A DNA stretch of 64,000 nt from Bosea sp. (in: a-proteobacteria) (GTDB lineage Bacteria; Pseudomonadota; Alphaproteobacteria; Rhizobiales; Beijerinckiaceae): contig NZ_JAMLIX010000001.1 in assembly GCF_023953965.1 (NCBI RefSeq), positions 1,860,501-1,924,500 of the forward strand. Reading direction: 5' to 3'. The position numbers and the translations under genes were made by a program. This document shows positions 1-8,134 of this stretch, one piece after another. Under the pieces are notes generated by a model that made no database searches, was not told the origin of the DNA, and saw only the letters and a list, made by a program, of their open reading frames with translations. The first letter of the stretch is position 1; every line of letters begins with the position of its first letter.

Positions 1-949
1 CGTTCATGAAGGGCGAGTTGCCGATCAGCTCGCCGGTCGTCGGATTGCGCAAGGGCGCGCCCGCGGGCAGCGTCAGCAGGCAGAACACGGCGATCAGCGC
101 GAGCATGCCGAAGCCAGCATAGCGCAGGCCGCGCGATTCCGCTTTGGACAGCACGGCGCCCTGCTCGGTCACGGTGCCTTCGGCTGCCGTCTTGGGATCG
201 TAGGCGCCCAGGCGCGGCGACACGACCCGGTCGGTGATGAAGGCGACGACGATGGTCAGGACCAGGACCGAGGCGATCGAGAACCAGAGATTGGAGGCAA
301 GCCCGATCGAGCGGTTCGGATCGACCAGCCGGGCGGCGTCGTTGGTGAACTCGACCAGAACCGCGTCGAGCGGCTTGATCAGCATGTTGACGGTGAAGGC
401 ACCGGCCACCGCCGCGAAGCCCAGTGCCAGGCCGGCCACCGGGTTGCGGCCGACGGCGAGATAGGCGACGCCGGCGAGCGGGATCAGGACCAGATAGCCG
501 GCGTCCGCCGCGATCGAGGACAGGATGCCGACGAAGGACAGGATATAGGTCAGCGCCCAGCCGGGGGAGACGATGACGAGCTTGCGGATCAGCGCCGTCA
601 CCAGCCCCGATTCCTCGGCGACGCCGGCGCCGATCATGGCCACGATCATCAGGCCGACCGCCGTGAAGCTCATGAAGTTCGGCACCAGCGACGAATACAT
701 GAAGCGGATGCCTTCGAGCGTCAGCAGGCTGCGGATCGCCGTGCTCGCCTGCTCGATCTTGTGCGTCTCGGGGTTGATCCGCTCGAAGGTGACGGCGGCC
801 CCGAACAGCCCGAGCACCGCGGAAAGCGCGATGACGATGCCGATCAGGATCAGGAAGATGACGACGGGGTGCGGGACCATGTTCCCCACCCTCTCGACGC
901 CATCGAGGAATCTCTGCATGGCCGTCTTCGGCGCGGCGGCGGTGGTCAT
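1..949 (-). CDS. AbgT family transporter (C-terminally truncated by window edge)
   Basis: Inner-membrane carrier of the AbgT family, whose members import p-aminobenzoyl-glutamate or export sulfonamides. Reading leftward from the ATG at 949, about 316 residues are present. They show an N-terminal segment with NMVPHP followed by a long hydrophobic helix, further membrane helices (SPGWALTYILSFVGILSS; AADAGYLVLIPLAGVAYLAVG) and, at the edge, the family-typical run PLRNPTTGEL followed by GNSPFM. AbgT proteins are usually about 500 residues, so roughly the last third lies outside. A GGGGGA ribosome-binding site sits just upstream. No partner peptidase gene is visible, so the substrate cannot be assigned. 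Confidence 0.85.
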   Translation of the reverse strand, partial: MTTAAAPKTAMQRFLDGVERVGNMVPHPVVIFLILIGIVIALSAVLGLFGAAVTFERINPETHKIEQASTAIRSLLTLEGIRFMYSSLVPNFMSFTAVGLMIVAMIGAGVAEESGLVTALIRKLVIVSPGWALTYILSFVGILSSIAADAGYLVLIPLAGVAYLAVGRNPVAGLALGFAAVAGAFTVNMLIKPLDAVLVEFTNDAARLVDPNRSIGLASNLWFSIASVLVLTIVVAFITDRVVSPRLGAYDPKTAAEGTVTEQGAVLSKAESRGLRYAGFGMLALIAVFCLLTLPAGAPLRNPTTGELIGNSPFMN

Positions 950-1384
950 TCCATTTCCCCCTTGAAGCCTGAAGGCCTTCAGTGACGGACCTGCGGCCGG
1001 CAGGAGGAAAACCCGGACGATCCGGGCGCCTGCAGAACTCAGGAGCATCAAGCGGGAAACTTAAGTCTGGTCGATGCGGGGCGCATGGGCAGAGAATCCC
1101 AAACTCTTGGCGCCTCGTCTCAAAATCGAGCCGTAGCGTCCGCGCCGGAGCTTTTTCGAGCAAAGCGGCCGCCGGCTCGCCGAAAGAAGATGCGATAGAA
1201 TAAAAACTTAGAGCCATTCCGCGATTCGCCGGAACAATAGAATCGTTCAAGGAGCGCGGGCTTGCCGGTGGCGGAGCGGCTTTTTACAGTCGGCCGGCGA
1301 GCCGGATGCGATGGTGCGGGGCCGCGTCCTGTGTTCGCAAGGCGGGGAGAGCAAGGGGATGTCCGAGGCTTCGGGGTGGACGGC
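950..1384. other. Divergent intergenic region, no gene seen
   Basis: Non-coding gap between the leftward AbgT gene and the rightward lipoprotein hydrolase. It holds a perfect 14-bp palindrome near the AbgT start and a 15-nt element (1093-1107) that recurs inverted at 2600-2614. Open frames here have no family resemblance. The stretch presumably carries both divergent promoters, but I could not pick -35/-10 boxes with confidence. Confidence 0.6.
969..982. promoter_or_regulatory. Perfect 14-bp palindrome upstream of the AbgT gene
   Basis: CTGAAGGCCTTCAG is its own reverse complement and lies 20 bp upstream of the AbgT start codon, within the expected 5' leader or promoter. This is a plausible repressor site (inference). 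In a high-GC genome a 14-bp perfect palindrome is uncommon but can arise by chance. Confidence 0.4.
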
Positions 1385-2548
1385 GTGAAGCGGTTGGAAC
1401 GGCGTCCGCGCCCTGGTCATGTCCGCCTGCCCCGGCTCCTGCCGCTCGCGCTCGCCGCCGGGCTCGCCGGCTGCGCGTCGACGCCGCGCGGGCTGCTCGA
1501 GCCGGTTTCGCCCGTTCCCGGCACCGACAAGGTCGACATGCTGGCGGCGACGACGCGCGCGCACTCCGCCGATGCGGGTGTCCTCTTCAGCGGCGAGCGG
1601 GGCGAGGGCGTCTCGTTCCGCAACATCGTCGTCTCGATCCCGCGTGAGCGCGAGGTCGGCACCATCCAGCTGCCGCGCTCCATCCCCGGAGACCCCGCCA
1701 GGGATTTCGTCGTCACCGCCTCGAAGCCGGTGCCGAAGGCCAGGCTCGGCGACTGGTTCCGCGCGACCGGCGGGCGGGCGAAGCGCGTCTTCGTGTTCGT
1801 GCACGGCTTCAACACGCCGTTCGACCGGGCGGTCTTCCGCTTCGCGCAGCTGGCGCACGATGCCGACGCCGACGCCGCGCCGGTGCTGTTCTCCTGGCCG
1901 TCGCGCGGCTTTCTGCTCGACTACAGCCGCGACTTCGACAACGCCTCCTATTCACGCTCCGATCTCGCCGATCTGCTCAAAGTGGCCGCGGCCAGCCCCG
2001 CCGTCCGCGAGATCGTGATCCTGGCCCATTCGATGGGGAGCTGGCCCGCCGTCGAGGCGGTCAGGCAGATCGCGCTCGAGGATGGCGGCGTCCCGCGCAA
2101 GATCGGCAACCTCATCCTGGCCTCGCCCGATCTCGATGTCGGCGTCTTCCGGCGCCAGATCGAGGATATGGGGACGAAGCGCCCGCAGATCACGGTGTTC
2201 TCGGCACAGCACGACCGGGCCCTGCAGCTGTCGCGCTTCATCGCCCGCGGCGCGACGCGGCTCGGTGGCATCGATCCGACGCAGGAGGAATATCGCCGCC
2301 AGTTCGCCGGGCTCTCCGGGATCACCGTGATCGACCTGTCCGAGGTCAACAGCGATCGCCTGAATCACGACCTGTTCGCGGCCAGCCCCGATGCGGTGCG
2401 TCTCATCGGCGACAGGCTGCTGCAGGGGCAGGTGATCACCGATGGCGACGTCTCGGCCCCCGTGGCCGCAGCCGGCGCGCTCGGCTCCGCCGCGACGCTC
2501 CTGATCACGGCCTCGATACGGGTCTTCGATGCTGCGTCCGCGCCGTAG
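1385..2548 (+). CDS. DUF900-type alpha/beta hydrolase lipoprotein
   Basis: Putative lipid-anchored alpha/beta hydrolase. From a GTG at 1385 the protein has 387 residues. It begins with a basic stretch and hydrophobic core ending in the lipobox LAGC (Cys about residue 30), so it is probably an outer- or inner-membrane lipoprotein. The hydrolase part shows FVHGFN (about 139-144) and the nucleophile motif LAHSMGS (Ser about 216). A C-terminal His is plausible in the RLNHD segment. This matches DUF900 proteins; the substrate is unknown. An in-frame GTG at 1376 is an alternative start. The reading frame extends further upstream, but that part is Arg/Gly-rich without homology and would bury the signal peptide. 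Confidence 0.75.
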   Translation: MKRLERRPRPGHVRLPRLLPLALAAGLAGCASTPRGLLEPVSPVPGTDKVDMLAATTRAHSADAGVLFSGERGEGVSFRNIVVSIPREREVGTIQLPRSIPGDPARDFVVTASKPVPKARLGDWFRATGGRAKRVFVFVHGFNTPFDRAVFRFAQLAHDADADAAPVLFSWPSRGFLLDYSRDFDNASYSRSDLADLLKVAAASPAVREIVILAHSMGSWPAVEAVRQIALEDGGVPRKIGNLILASPDLDVGVFRRQIEDMGTKRPQITVFSAQHDRALQLSRFIARGATRLGGIDPTQEEYRRQFAGLSGITVIDLSEVNSDRLNHDLFAASPDAVRLIGDRLLQGQVITDGDVSAPVAAAGALGSAATLLITASIRVFDAASAP

Positions 2549-2593
2549 AATCCGCGCCGCCGGATGGCGCGGGCACTGCAACAATGGGATAAG

Positions 2594-2620
2594 CAGCTCA
2601 GAGTTTGGGATTCTGAGCTG
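2594..2620. terminator. 9-bp hairpin after the hydrolase gene
   Basis: CAGCTCAGA and TCTGAGCTG form a perfect 9-bp stem around a 9-nt loop, 45 bp past the hydrolase stop codon. No U-tract follows, so it would be a Rho-dependent or structural 3' end rather than a classical intrinsic terminator. Part of the loop and arm is shared with an inverted copy at 1093-1107. Confidence 0.4.
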
Positions 2621-2799
2621 ATCCGTGGCCCCGCCGCTGTTGCTAGCGTCGCTGGCGTGGTCCCGAAGCGTTTCGGGGCCATGGGCGCGCCTGCAGGCAC
2701 GCGACGCCGCGGTCGTCAAGGGAAGCATGCGATGTTAAGGCAAAGCTTGGGGCGGCCGGACGGGCTGCCGCCGTTGCGGGGGGCCGCCGGGGCGCGGGC

Positions 2800-3900
2800 A
2801 TGAGGTGCGGCACGGTTTCATCGCGCCCGGGCTGCGTCGCGGCCGCGCTCGTCGTCGCGCTCGCCCTTACGGCCTGCAACCGGCAGGAGAAGGAGCCGCC
2901 GGCGCCTGTGCGCTACGTCCGCACCGTGACGGTCGAGCCGCTGCGCCAGGCGCCCGATCTCACCTTCGCCGGCCATGTCGAGGCGCAGGACCAGGCGTCG
3001 CTGGCGTTCCGCATCGGCGGGCGGCTGGCCGAGCGGCTGGTCGGCGTCGGCGCGAGCGTCGTCGCCGGGCAGGTCGTCGCCCGGCTCGATCCCGAGAACG
3101 AGCTCAACGACCTGCGCGCGGCCCAGGCCGGGCTGACCGCGGCGCAGGGCGACCTGCGCAAGGCGGAGAACCAGCACCAGCGCCAGAGCCATCTGCTCGA
3201 GCGGCACATCACCACCCAGGCGGATTACGAGGCGGCCCAGCAGGGGCTCACCGCCGCCCGCGCCCAGGTCGACGCGGCCCAGGCCCGGGTCGCCTCGGCC
3301 GAGGACATCGTCGGCTTCACCACGCTGAAGGCCGATGCGCCGGGCGTCGTCACGCGCGTCGGCGCGGAGCCGGCCGAGGTCGTCGCCGCCGGCCGCATGA
3401 TCGTCCAGCTGGCGCGGCGGGAGGGGCGCGACGCGGTGTTCGAGATTCCGGCCGACCTGGTCCGGCGGGTCACGCCGGGCCTTCAGGTGCGCGTCACACT
3501 CGCCGGGGAGGCGGGCACGGAGGTGGCCGGCCGGGTGCGGGAGATCGCGCCCCAGGCCGACCCCGTCACCCGGACCTTCCAGGTCCGGGTCGGCCTCGCC
3601 GAGCCGCCGCCGGCCTTCAGGCTCGGCGCGGCCGTCTCCGGCTCGGTCCGTCCCGCCGGCGGCGGGTTGATCGCCGTACCCGCGACGGCGCTGACGCGGC
3701 GGGACCAGTCCGCCGGCGCCTGGATCGTCGATCCGCAGAGCCTGACCGTCGCTCTGCGCAAGCTCGACGTCGCGAATTCCGATCCGGCCACGGCCTGGAT
3801 CGCCAAGGGACTGAACGTCGGCGACATCGTCGTCACCGCCGGAGCCGGGCTTCTGCAGGAAGGCCAGAAGGTGCGCCTGATGGGAGCGGAGCCGCGATGA
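2800..3900 (+). CDS. RND efflux periplasmic adaptor subunit (first of two)
   Basis: Membrane-fusion protein that would bridge the RND pump to an outer-membrane channel. It has 366 residues with a lipoprotein signal (LALTAC, Cys about 26). A biotinyl-lipoyl-like half follows (LAFRIGGRL, then a GQVVARLDP strand), then a Gln/Ala-rich alpha-hairpin (about 110-170) and the beta-barrel signature EIAPQADPVTRTFQVRVGL. Its stop codon overlaps the pump start (ATGA), so the two are translationally coupled. It is clearly paralogous to the adaptor at 6974-8113. No TolC-type channel or regulator gene is adjacent. Confidence 0.9.
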   Translation: MRCGTVSSRPGCVAAALVVALALTACNRQEKEPPAPVRYVRTVTVEPLRQAPDLTFAGHVEAQDQASLAFRIGGRLAERLVGVGASVVAGQVVARLDPENELNDLRAAQAGLTAAQGDLRKAENQHQRQSHLLERHITTQADYEAAQQGLTAARAQVDAAQARVASAEDIVGFTTLKADAPGVVTRVGAEPAEVVAAGRMIVQLARREGRDAVFEIPADLVRRVTPGLQVRVTLAGEAGTEVAGRVREIAPQADPVTRTFQVRVGLAEPPPAFRLGAAVSGSVRPAGGGLIAVPATALTRRDQSAGAWIVDPQSLTVALRKLDVANSDPATAWIAKGLNVGDIVVTAGAGLLQEGQKVRLMGAEPR

Positions 3901-6900
3901 GATTCAACCTCTCGGAATGGGCGCTGAAGAGCCGCTCGGTGGTGATCTATCTGATGATCATCGCGGTGGTGGCCGGCGTCTTCGCCTTCGTCAAGCTCGG
4001 CCGCAACGAGGATCCGGCCTTCGTCATCAAGACGATGGTGGTGTCCGCGGTCTGGCCCGGCGCCAGCATGGAAGACACGCTGACCCAGGTGACGGAGCGG
4101 CTCGAGCGGCAGCTCGAGGAGACGCCCGGGCTCGACATGGTGCGCAGCTACACCAAGCCCGGCGTGACGACGATCTTCGTCAACCTCAAGGGCGACGTAC
4201 CCGGGCGGCAGGTGCAGGACACCTGGTACCGGGTCCGCAACCTGATCGCCGACATGCGCCACACGCTGCCGGCCGGCACGCTCGGGCCGTTCTTCAACGA
4301 CCGCTTCGGCGACACCTACGGCATCATCTACGGCTTCACCGCCGACGGTTTCTCCACCCGCGAGCTGCGCGATCACGTCGAGACCATCCGCTCGCGGCTG
4401 CTGCTCGTGCCCGACGTCTCGAAGATCGAGATCATCGGCGCGCAGGACGAGCGCATCTTCATCGAGTTCTCGGTGCGCGAGCTCGCCAATCTCGGCCTCG
4501 ACCGCGCGGCGCTGCTGGCGGCCCTGCAGGCCCAGAACGTGGTGCGGCCGGCGGGCACGGTGCAGACGCAGGCCGAGACCTTCTCGGTCAGGGTCTCGGG
4601 CGCCTTCCAGTCGGAGGCCGACCTGCTCGGCATCAACTTCCCGGTCGGGGACCGGATGGTCAGGCTCGCCGATATCGCGACGATCAGGCGCGGCCAGGCC
4701 GATCCGCCGACGCCGATGTTCCGCACCAACGGGCAAGACGCGATCGGGCTCGGCATCGCCATGCGCGAGGGCGGCGACATCCTGGCGCTCGGCGCCAACA
4801 TCAAGAAGGCGATGGGCGAGATCACCGCCGGCCTGCCGCTCGGCATCGAGCCTCATCTCGTCGCCGACCAGGCGGTGACCGTCTCCTATGCGATCGACGA
4901 CTTCATGTCGTCGCTCTGGCAGGCGGTCGGCATCATCCTCGTCGTCAGCTTCATCAGCCTCGGCGTGCGGCCGGGCCTCGTCGTCGCGCTGGCGATCCCG
5001 CTGACGCTCGCCATCGTCTTCGCCTGCATGCTGGTCGCCGGCATCGACATGCAGCGCATCTCGCTCGGCGCGCTGATCATCGCGCTCGCGCTCCTGGTCG
5101 ACGACGCCATGACCACGACCGACGCCATGGTCACCCGGCTCGCCGCCGGCGAGCCGAAGCTGAAGGCGGCGACCTTCGCCTTCGACAAATACGCCACCGC
5201 GATGCTCGCCGGCACGCTCGTCACCATCGCCGGCTTCGTGCCGATCGGCTTCGCCGCGAGCTCGGCCGGCGAATACACCTTCTCGCTGTTCGCGGTGGTG
5301 ACGATCGCGCTCGTCGTCTCCTGGTTCGTCGCCGTGCTGTTCGCGCCGGTGCTCGGCGTCGCCATGCTGAAGGCGCCGGACGCCGCCGCGCAGGGCGCCG
5401 AGCCCGGCCGGGTCGAGCGCGGCTTCCGGTCCATGCTCTCGGGCGCGATCAAGCTGCGCTGGATCACCATCGCCGTGACGCTCGCGCTCTTCGCCGCCTC
5501 GATCATGGCGCTGCCGCTGGTGCCGCGCCAGTTCTTCCCGGCCTCCGACCGGCCGGAGCTGCTCGTCGATCTGAGCCTGCCGCAGAACGCCTCGATCTAT
5601 GCCAGCGAGGGGCTGGTCGACCGCTTCGAGGCGGCGCTGAAGGGCGATCCCGACATCGAGCGCTGGAGCACCTATATCGGCCGCGGCGCGATCCGCTTCT
5701 ATCTCCCGCTCGATGCGCGGCTGCCGAACGACTTCTTCAGCCAGGCGGTGATCGTCGCCAAGGACGTGCCCGCCCGCGAGCGCGTGCAGAAGAAGCTCGA
5801 GACGCTGCTGGCCACGGAGTTCCCCAATGTGATCGGGCGCGTCTCGCCGCTCGAGCTCGGCCCGCCGGTCGGCTGGCCGGTGCAGTACCGGGTGAGCGGC
5901 CCCGACATCGCCGAGGTCCGCACCATCGCGATGAAGCTCGCCCAGGTCGTCGCCACCAACCCCAATACGCGGCAGATCAATTTCGACTGGATCGAGCCGT
6001 CGCGGCAGCTGCGCCTGCGGGTCGATCAGGACGAGGCGCGCCGGCTCGGCCTCTCGTCGGCGGCGGTCGCGGCCATCGTCAACACGGTTCTCTCCGGCAC
6101 CGTCGTGACGCAGGTGCGCGATTCGATCTATCTCGTCGACGTCGTCGTGCGGGCGCAGGATGCCGAGCGCGTCTCGCTCGACACGCTGCGCAGCATGCAG
6201 GTCGCGCTGCCCTCGGGCCGCTCGGTGCCGGTGTCGCAGTTCGTCAGCTTCGATTACGGGCTCGACACGCCGCTGATCTGGCGCCGCGACCGCGTGCCGA
6301 ACCTGACGGTCGCCGCCGATGTGACGCCCGGCACCCTGCCGGAGACCGTCGTCACCGCGCTGCAACCGGCGGTGGACGCGTTCCGGGCGACGCTGCCGGC
6401 CGACTACGACGTCGCCGTCGGCGGCTCGGTCGAGGAAAGCGCCAAGTCGCAGGCCTCGGTCATCGCCGTGGTGCCGGTGATGCTGCTGATCATGTTCACC
6501 GTGCTGATGGCGCAGCTCAAGAGCTTCAGGCTGTTCGCGATCGTGCTCTCGATCGCGCCGCTCGGGCTGATCGGCGTGGTCGGGGCGCTCCTCATCTCGG
6601 GCAAGCCGCTCGGCTTCGTCGCCCTGCTCGGCATCCTCGCCCTGATCGGCATCATCACCAAGAACGCGGTGATCCTGGTCGGCCAGATCGAGGACGAGCG
6701 CGCCGCCGGCAAGAGCGTCGCCCAGGCCGCGATCGACGCCGCCGGGACGCGCTTCCGGCCGATCATGCTGACCGCCGTCTCGACCGTGCTCGGCATGATC
6801 CCGATCGCGCCGACCGTGTTCTGGGGGCCGATGGCCTTCGCGATCATGGGCGGCCTGCTGGTGGCGACGGTGCTGACGCTCGTTCTCCTCCCCGTCCTCT

Positions 6901-6977
6901 ATGTGACCGTCTTCGGCGCCGCGACCCCCGCAGGCGAGGCGCAGCGGACGGCCGACGCAGGAGCCTCCCTGTCATGA
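3897..6977 (+). CDS. RND efflux transporter permease (HAE1/AcrB-like)
   Basis: Proton-driven inner-membrane efflux pump, 1026 residues, the normal AcrB-family length. It starts with MRFNLSEWALKSRSVV, followed by TM1. The TM4 proton-relay region reads LALLVDDAM, keeping the paired Asp, and TM10 keeps the relay Lys in GIITKNAVIL. Two large periplasmic loops follow TM1 and TM7, as expected. The gene overlaps the adaptor genes on both sides by ATGA, giving an adaptor-pump-adaptor operon. The substrate range (drugs, solvents, lipids or metals) cannot be told from sequence. The acidic TM4 motif argues for a proton-driven HAE-type pump. Confidence 0.92.
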   Translation: MRFNLSEWALKSRSVVIYLMIIAVVAGVFAFVKLGRNEDPAFVIKTMVVSAVWPGASMEDTLTQVTERLERQLEETPGLDMVRSYTKPGVTTIFVNLKGDVPGRQVQDTWYRVRNLIADMRHTLPAGTLGPFFNDRFGDTYGIIYGFTADGFSTRELRDHVETIRSRLLLVPDVSKIEIIGAQDERIFIEFSVRELANLGLDRAALLAALQAQNVVRPAGTVQTQAETFSVRVSGAFQSEADLLGINFPVGDRMVRLADIATIRRGQADPPTPMFRTNGQDAIGLGIAMREGGDILALGANIKKAMGEITAGLPLGIEPHLVADQAVTVSYAIDDFMSSLWQAVGIILVVSFISLGVRPGLVVALAIPLTLAIVFACMLVAGIDMQRISLGALIIALALLVDDAMTTTDAMVTRLAAGEPKLKAATFAFDKYATAMLAGTLVTIAGFVPIGFAASSAGEYTFSLFAVVTIALVVSWFVAVLFAPVLGVAMLKAPDAAAQGAEPGRVERGFRSMLSGAIKLRWITIAVTLALFAASIMALPLVPRQFFPASDRPELLVDLSLPQNASIYASEGLVDRFEAALKGDPDIERWSTYIGRGAIRFYLPLDARLPNDFFSQAVIVAKDVPARERVQKKLETLLATEFPNVIGRVSPLELGPPVGWPVQYRVSGPDIAEVRTIAMKLAQVVATNPNTRQINFDWIEPSRQLRLRVDQDEARRLGLSSAAVAAIVNTVLSGTVVTQVRDSIYLVDVVVRAQDAERVSLDTLRSMQVALPSGRSVPVSQFVSFDYGLDTPLIWRRDRVPNLTVAADVTPGTLPETVVTALQPAVDAFRATLPADYDVAVGGSVEESAKSQASVIAVVPVMLLIMFTVLMAQLKSFRLFAIVLSIAPLGLIGVVGALLISGKPLGFVALLGILALIGIITKNAVILVGQIEDERAAGKSVAQAAIDAAGTRFRPIMLTAVSTVLGMIPIAPTVFWGPMAFAIMGGLLVATVLTLVLLPVLYVTVFGAATPAGEAQRTADAGASLS

Positions 6978-8113
6978 GCGCGATCGCGACGCGGCGGATG
7001 CCGGGGACCGGACTGGGACGGGCGGCGATGATCGTGCTGGTGGCGACGGCGCTCGCCTCCTGCCGCGACGAGCAGGCGCCGCAGGTGCAGGACCGGCCGG
7101 TCGGCGTCGTCACCGTCGCGGCGGGGCAGTTCGCCGACGACCTCCAGCTCAGTGGCGAGATCCAGGCCGAGAAGGATGTCGGGCTCGCCTTCCGCATCGG
7201 CGGGCGCGTCCTCGACCGCCCGGTCAATGTCGGCGACCGGCTGACGGCCGGGCAGGTCGTCGCGCGGCTGGAGCCCACCCTGGAGCAGAACGCGCTGACC
7301 GCGGCGCTGGCGGCGCTGGAGGCGGCGCGCGGCGAGGTCACCACGACGCGCAACACCTTCGCGCGCCAAGAGAGCCTGATGGCGCAGGGCTTCACCACGC
7401 GTCCGCGCTTCGACCAGGCGCAGCGGGCGCAGGAGACGGCGCAGGCCGCGCTGGAGACCGCGGAGGCGCAGGTCGAGCTGGCGCGCGACCGGCTCAGCTT
7501 CACGGAGTTGCGCACCGATGTCGCCGGCGTGGTCACAGCCCGGCGCATCGAGCCGGGCGAGGTGGTGCAGCCGGGCCAGGTCGTGGCCCAGGTCGCCCGC
7601 GACGACGATCGCGACGCGGTCTTCAACGTGCCGGCGGCGATGCTTGCCGGCCATCTCGCCGATGCGAAGATCCGCGTCGCGCTCGCGGATGCGCCGGCCG
7701 TCACGGCCTATGGCACGATCCGCGAGGTCGCGCCGCAGGCCGATCCGGTGACGCGGACCTTCGCCGTCAGGGTCGGCTTGCAGAATCCGCCCGATGCGAT
7801 GCGGCTCGGCTCCACCGTCGTCGGCATCGTCGAGATCTCGACGGCGGCGATCATCGCGATCCCGGCGAGCGCGCTCACCCAGCAGGGCCGCTCGCCGGCG
7901 GTGTGGATCGTCGATCCCGTGAAGTCGACCGTCTCGCTGCGCAATGTCGACGTGCTGCGCTTCGATCCGGACACGGTCATCCTGTCGCAGGGGCTGGAAC
8001 CCGGCGAAACCATCGTCTCGGCCGGAATCCAGGCCCTGCATCCCGGGCAACGGGTCAGGCCGCTGCCCGCTCCCGGCCAGCAGGCGGCCTCGGCGCGTCC
8101 GCCGCGGCCTTGA
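6974..8113 (+). CDS. RND efflux periplasmic adaptor subunit (second of two)
   Basis: Second membrane-fusion protein of the same operon, 379 residues, with a hydrophobic N-terminus ending in the lipobox-like LASC. It shares with the first adaptor the blocks LAFRIGGR, TAGQVVARL and EVAPQADPVTRTF, so the pair arose by duplication. The hairpin region (about 105-175) is Ala/Gln/Glu-rich. The start overlaps the pump stop (ATGA). Paired adaptors beside one RND gene are known in proteobacteria and may form a mixed hexamer; that this happens here is inference. Confidence 0.88.
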   Translation: MSAIATRRMPGTGLGRAAMIVLVATALASCRDEQAPQVQDRPVGVVTVAAGQFADDLQLSGEIQAEKDVGLAFRIGGRVLDRPVNVGDRLTAGQVVARLEPTLEQNALTAALAALEAARGEVTTTRNTFARQESLMAQGFTTRPRFDQAQRAQETAQAALETAEAQVELARDRLSFTELRTDVAGVVTARRIEPGEVVQPGQVVAQVARDDDRDAVFNVPAAMLAGHLADAKIRVALADAPAVTAYGTIREVAPQADPVTRTFAVRVGLQNPPDAMRLGSTVVGIVEISTAAIIAIPASALTQQGRSPAVWIVDPVKSTVSLRNVDVLRFDPDTVILSQGLEPGETIVSAGIQALHPGQRVRPLPAPGQQAASARPPRP

Positions 8114-8134
8114 GCGAGAAGGGCGCGGGAACCC

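Noticed and set aside
3483..6365. 960-codon open frame on the minus strand
   Set aside because: It is antisense to the RND pump, Asp/Arg/His-rich without domain motifs, and arises from high-GC codon bias; the plus frame has clear motifs.
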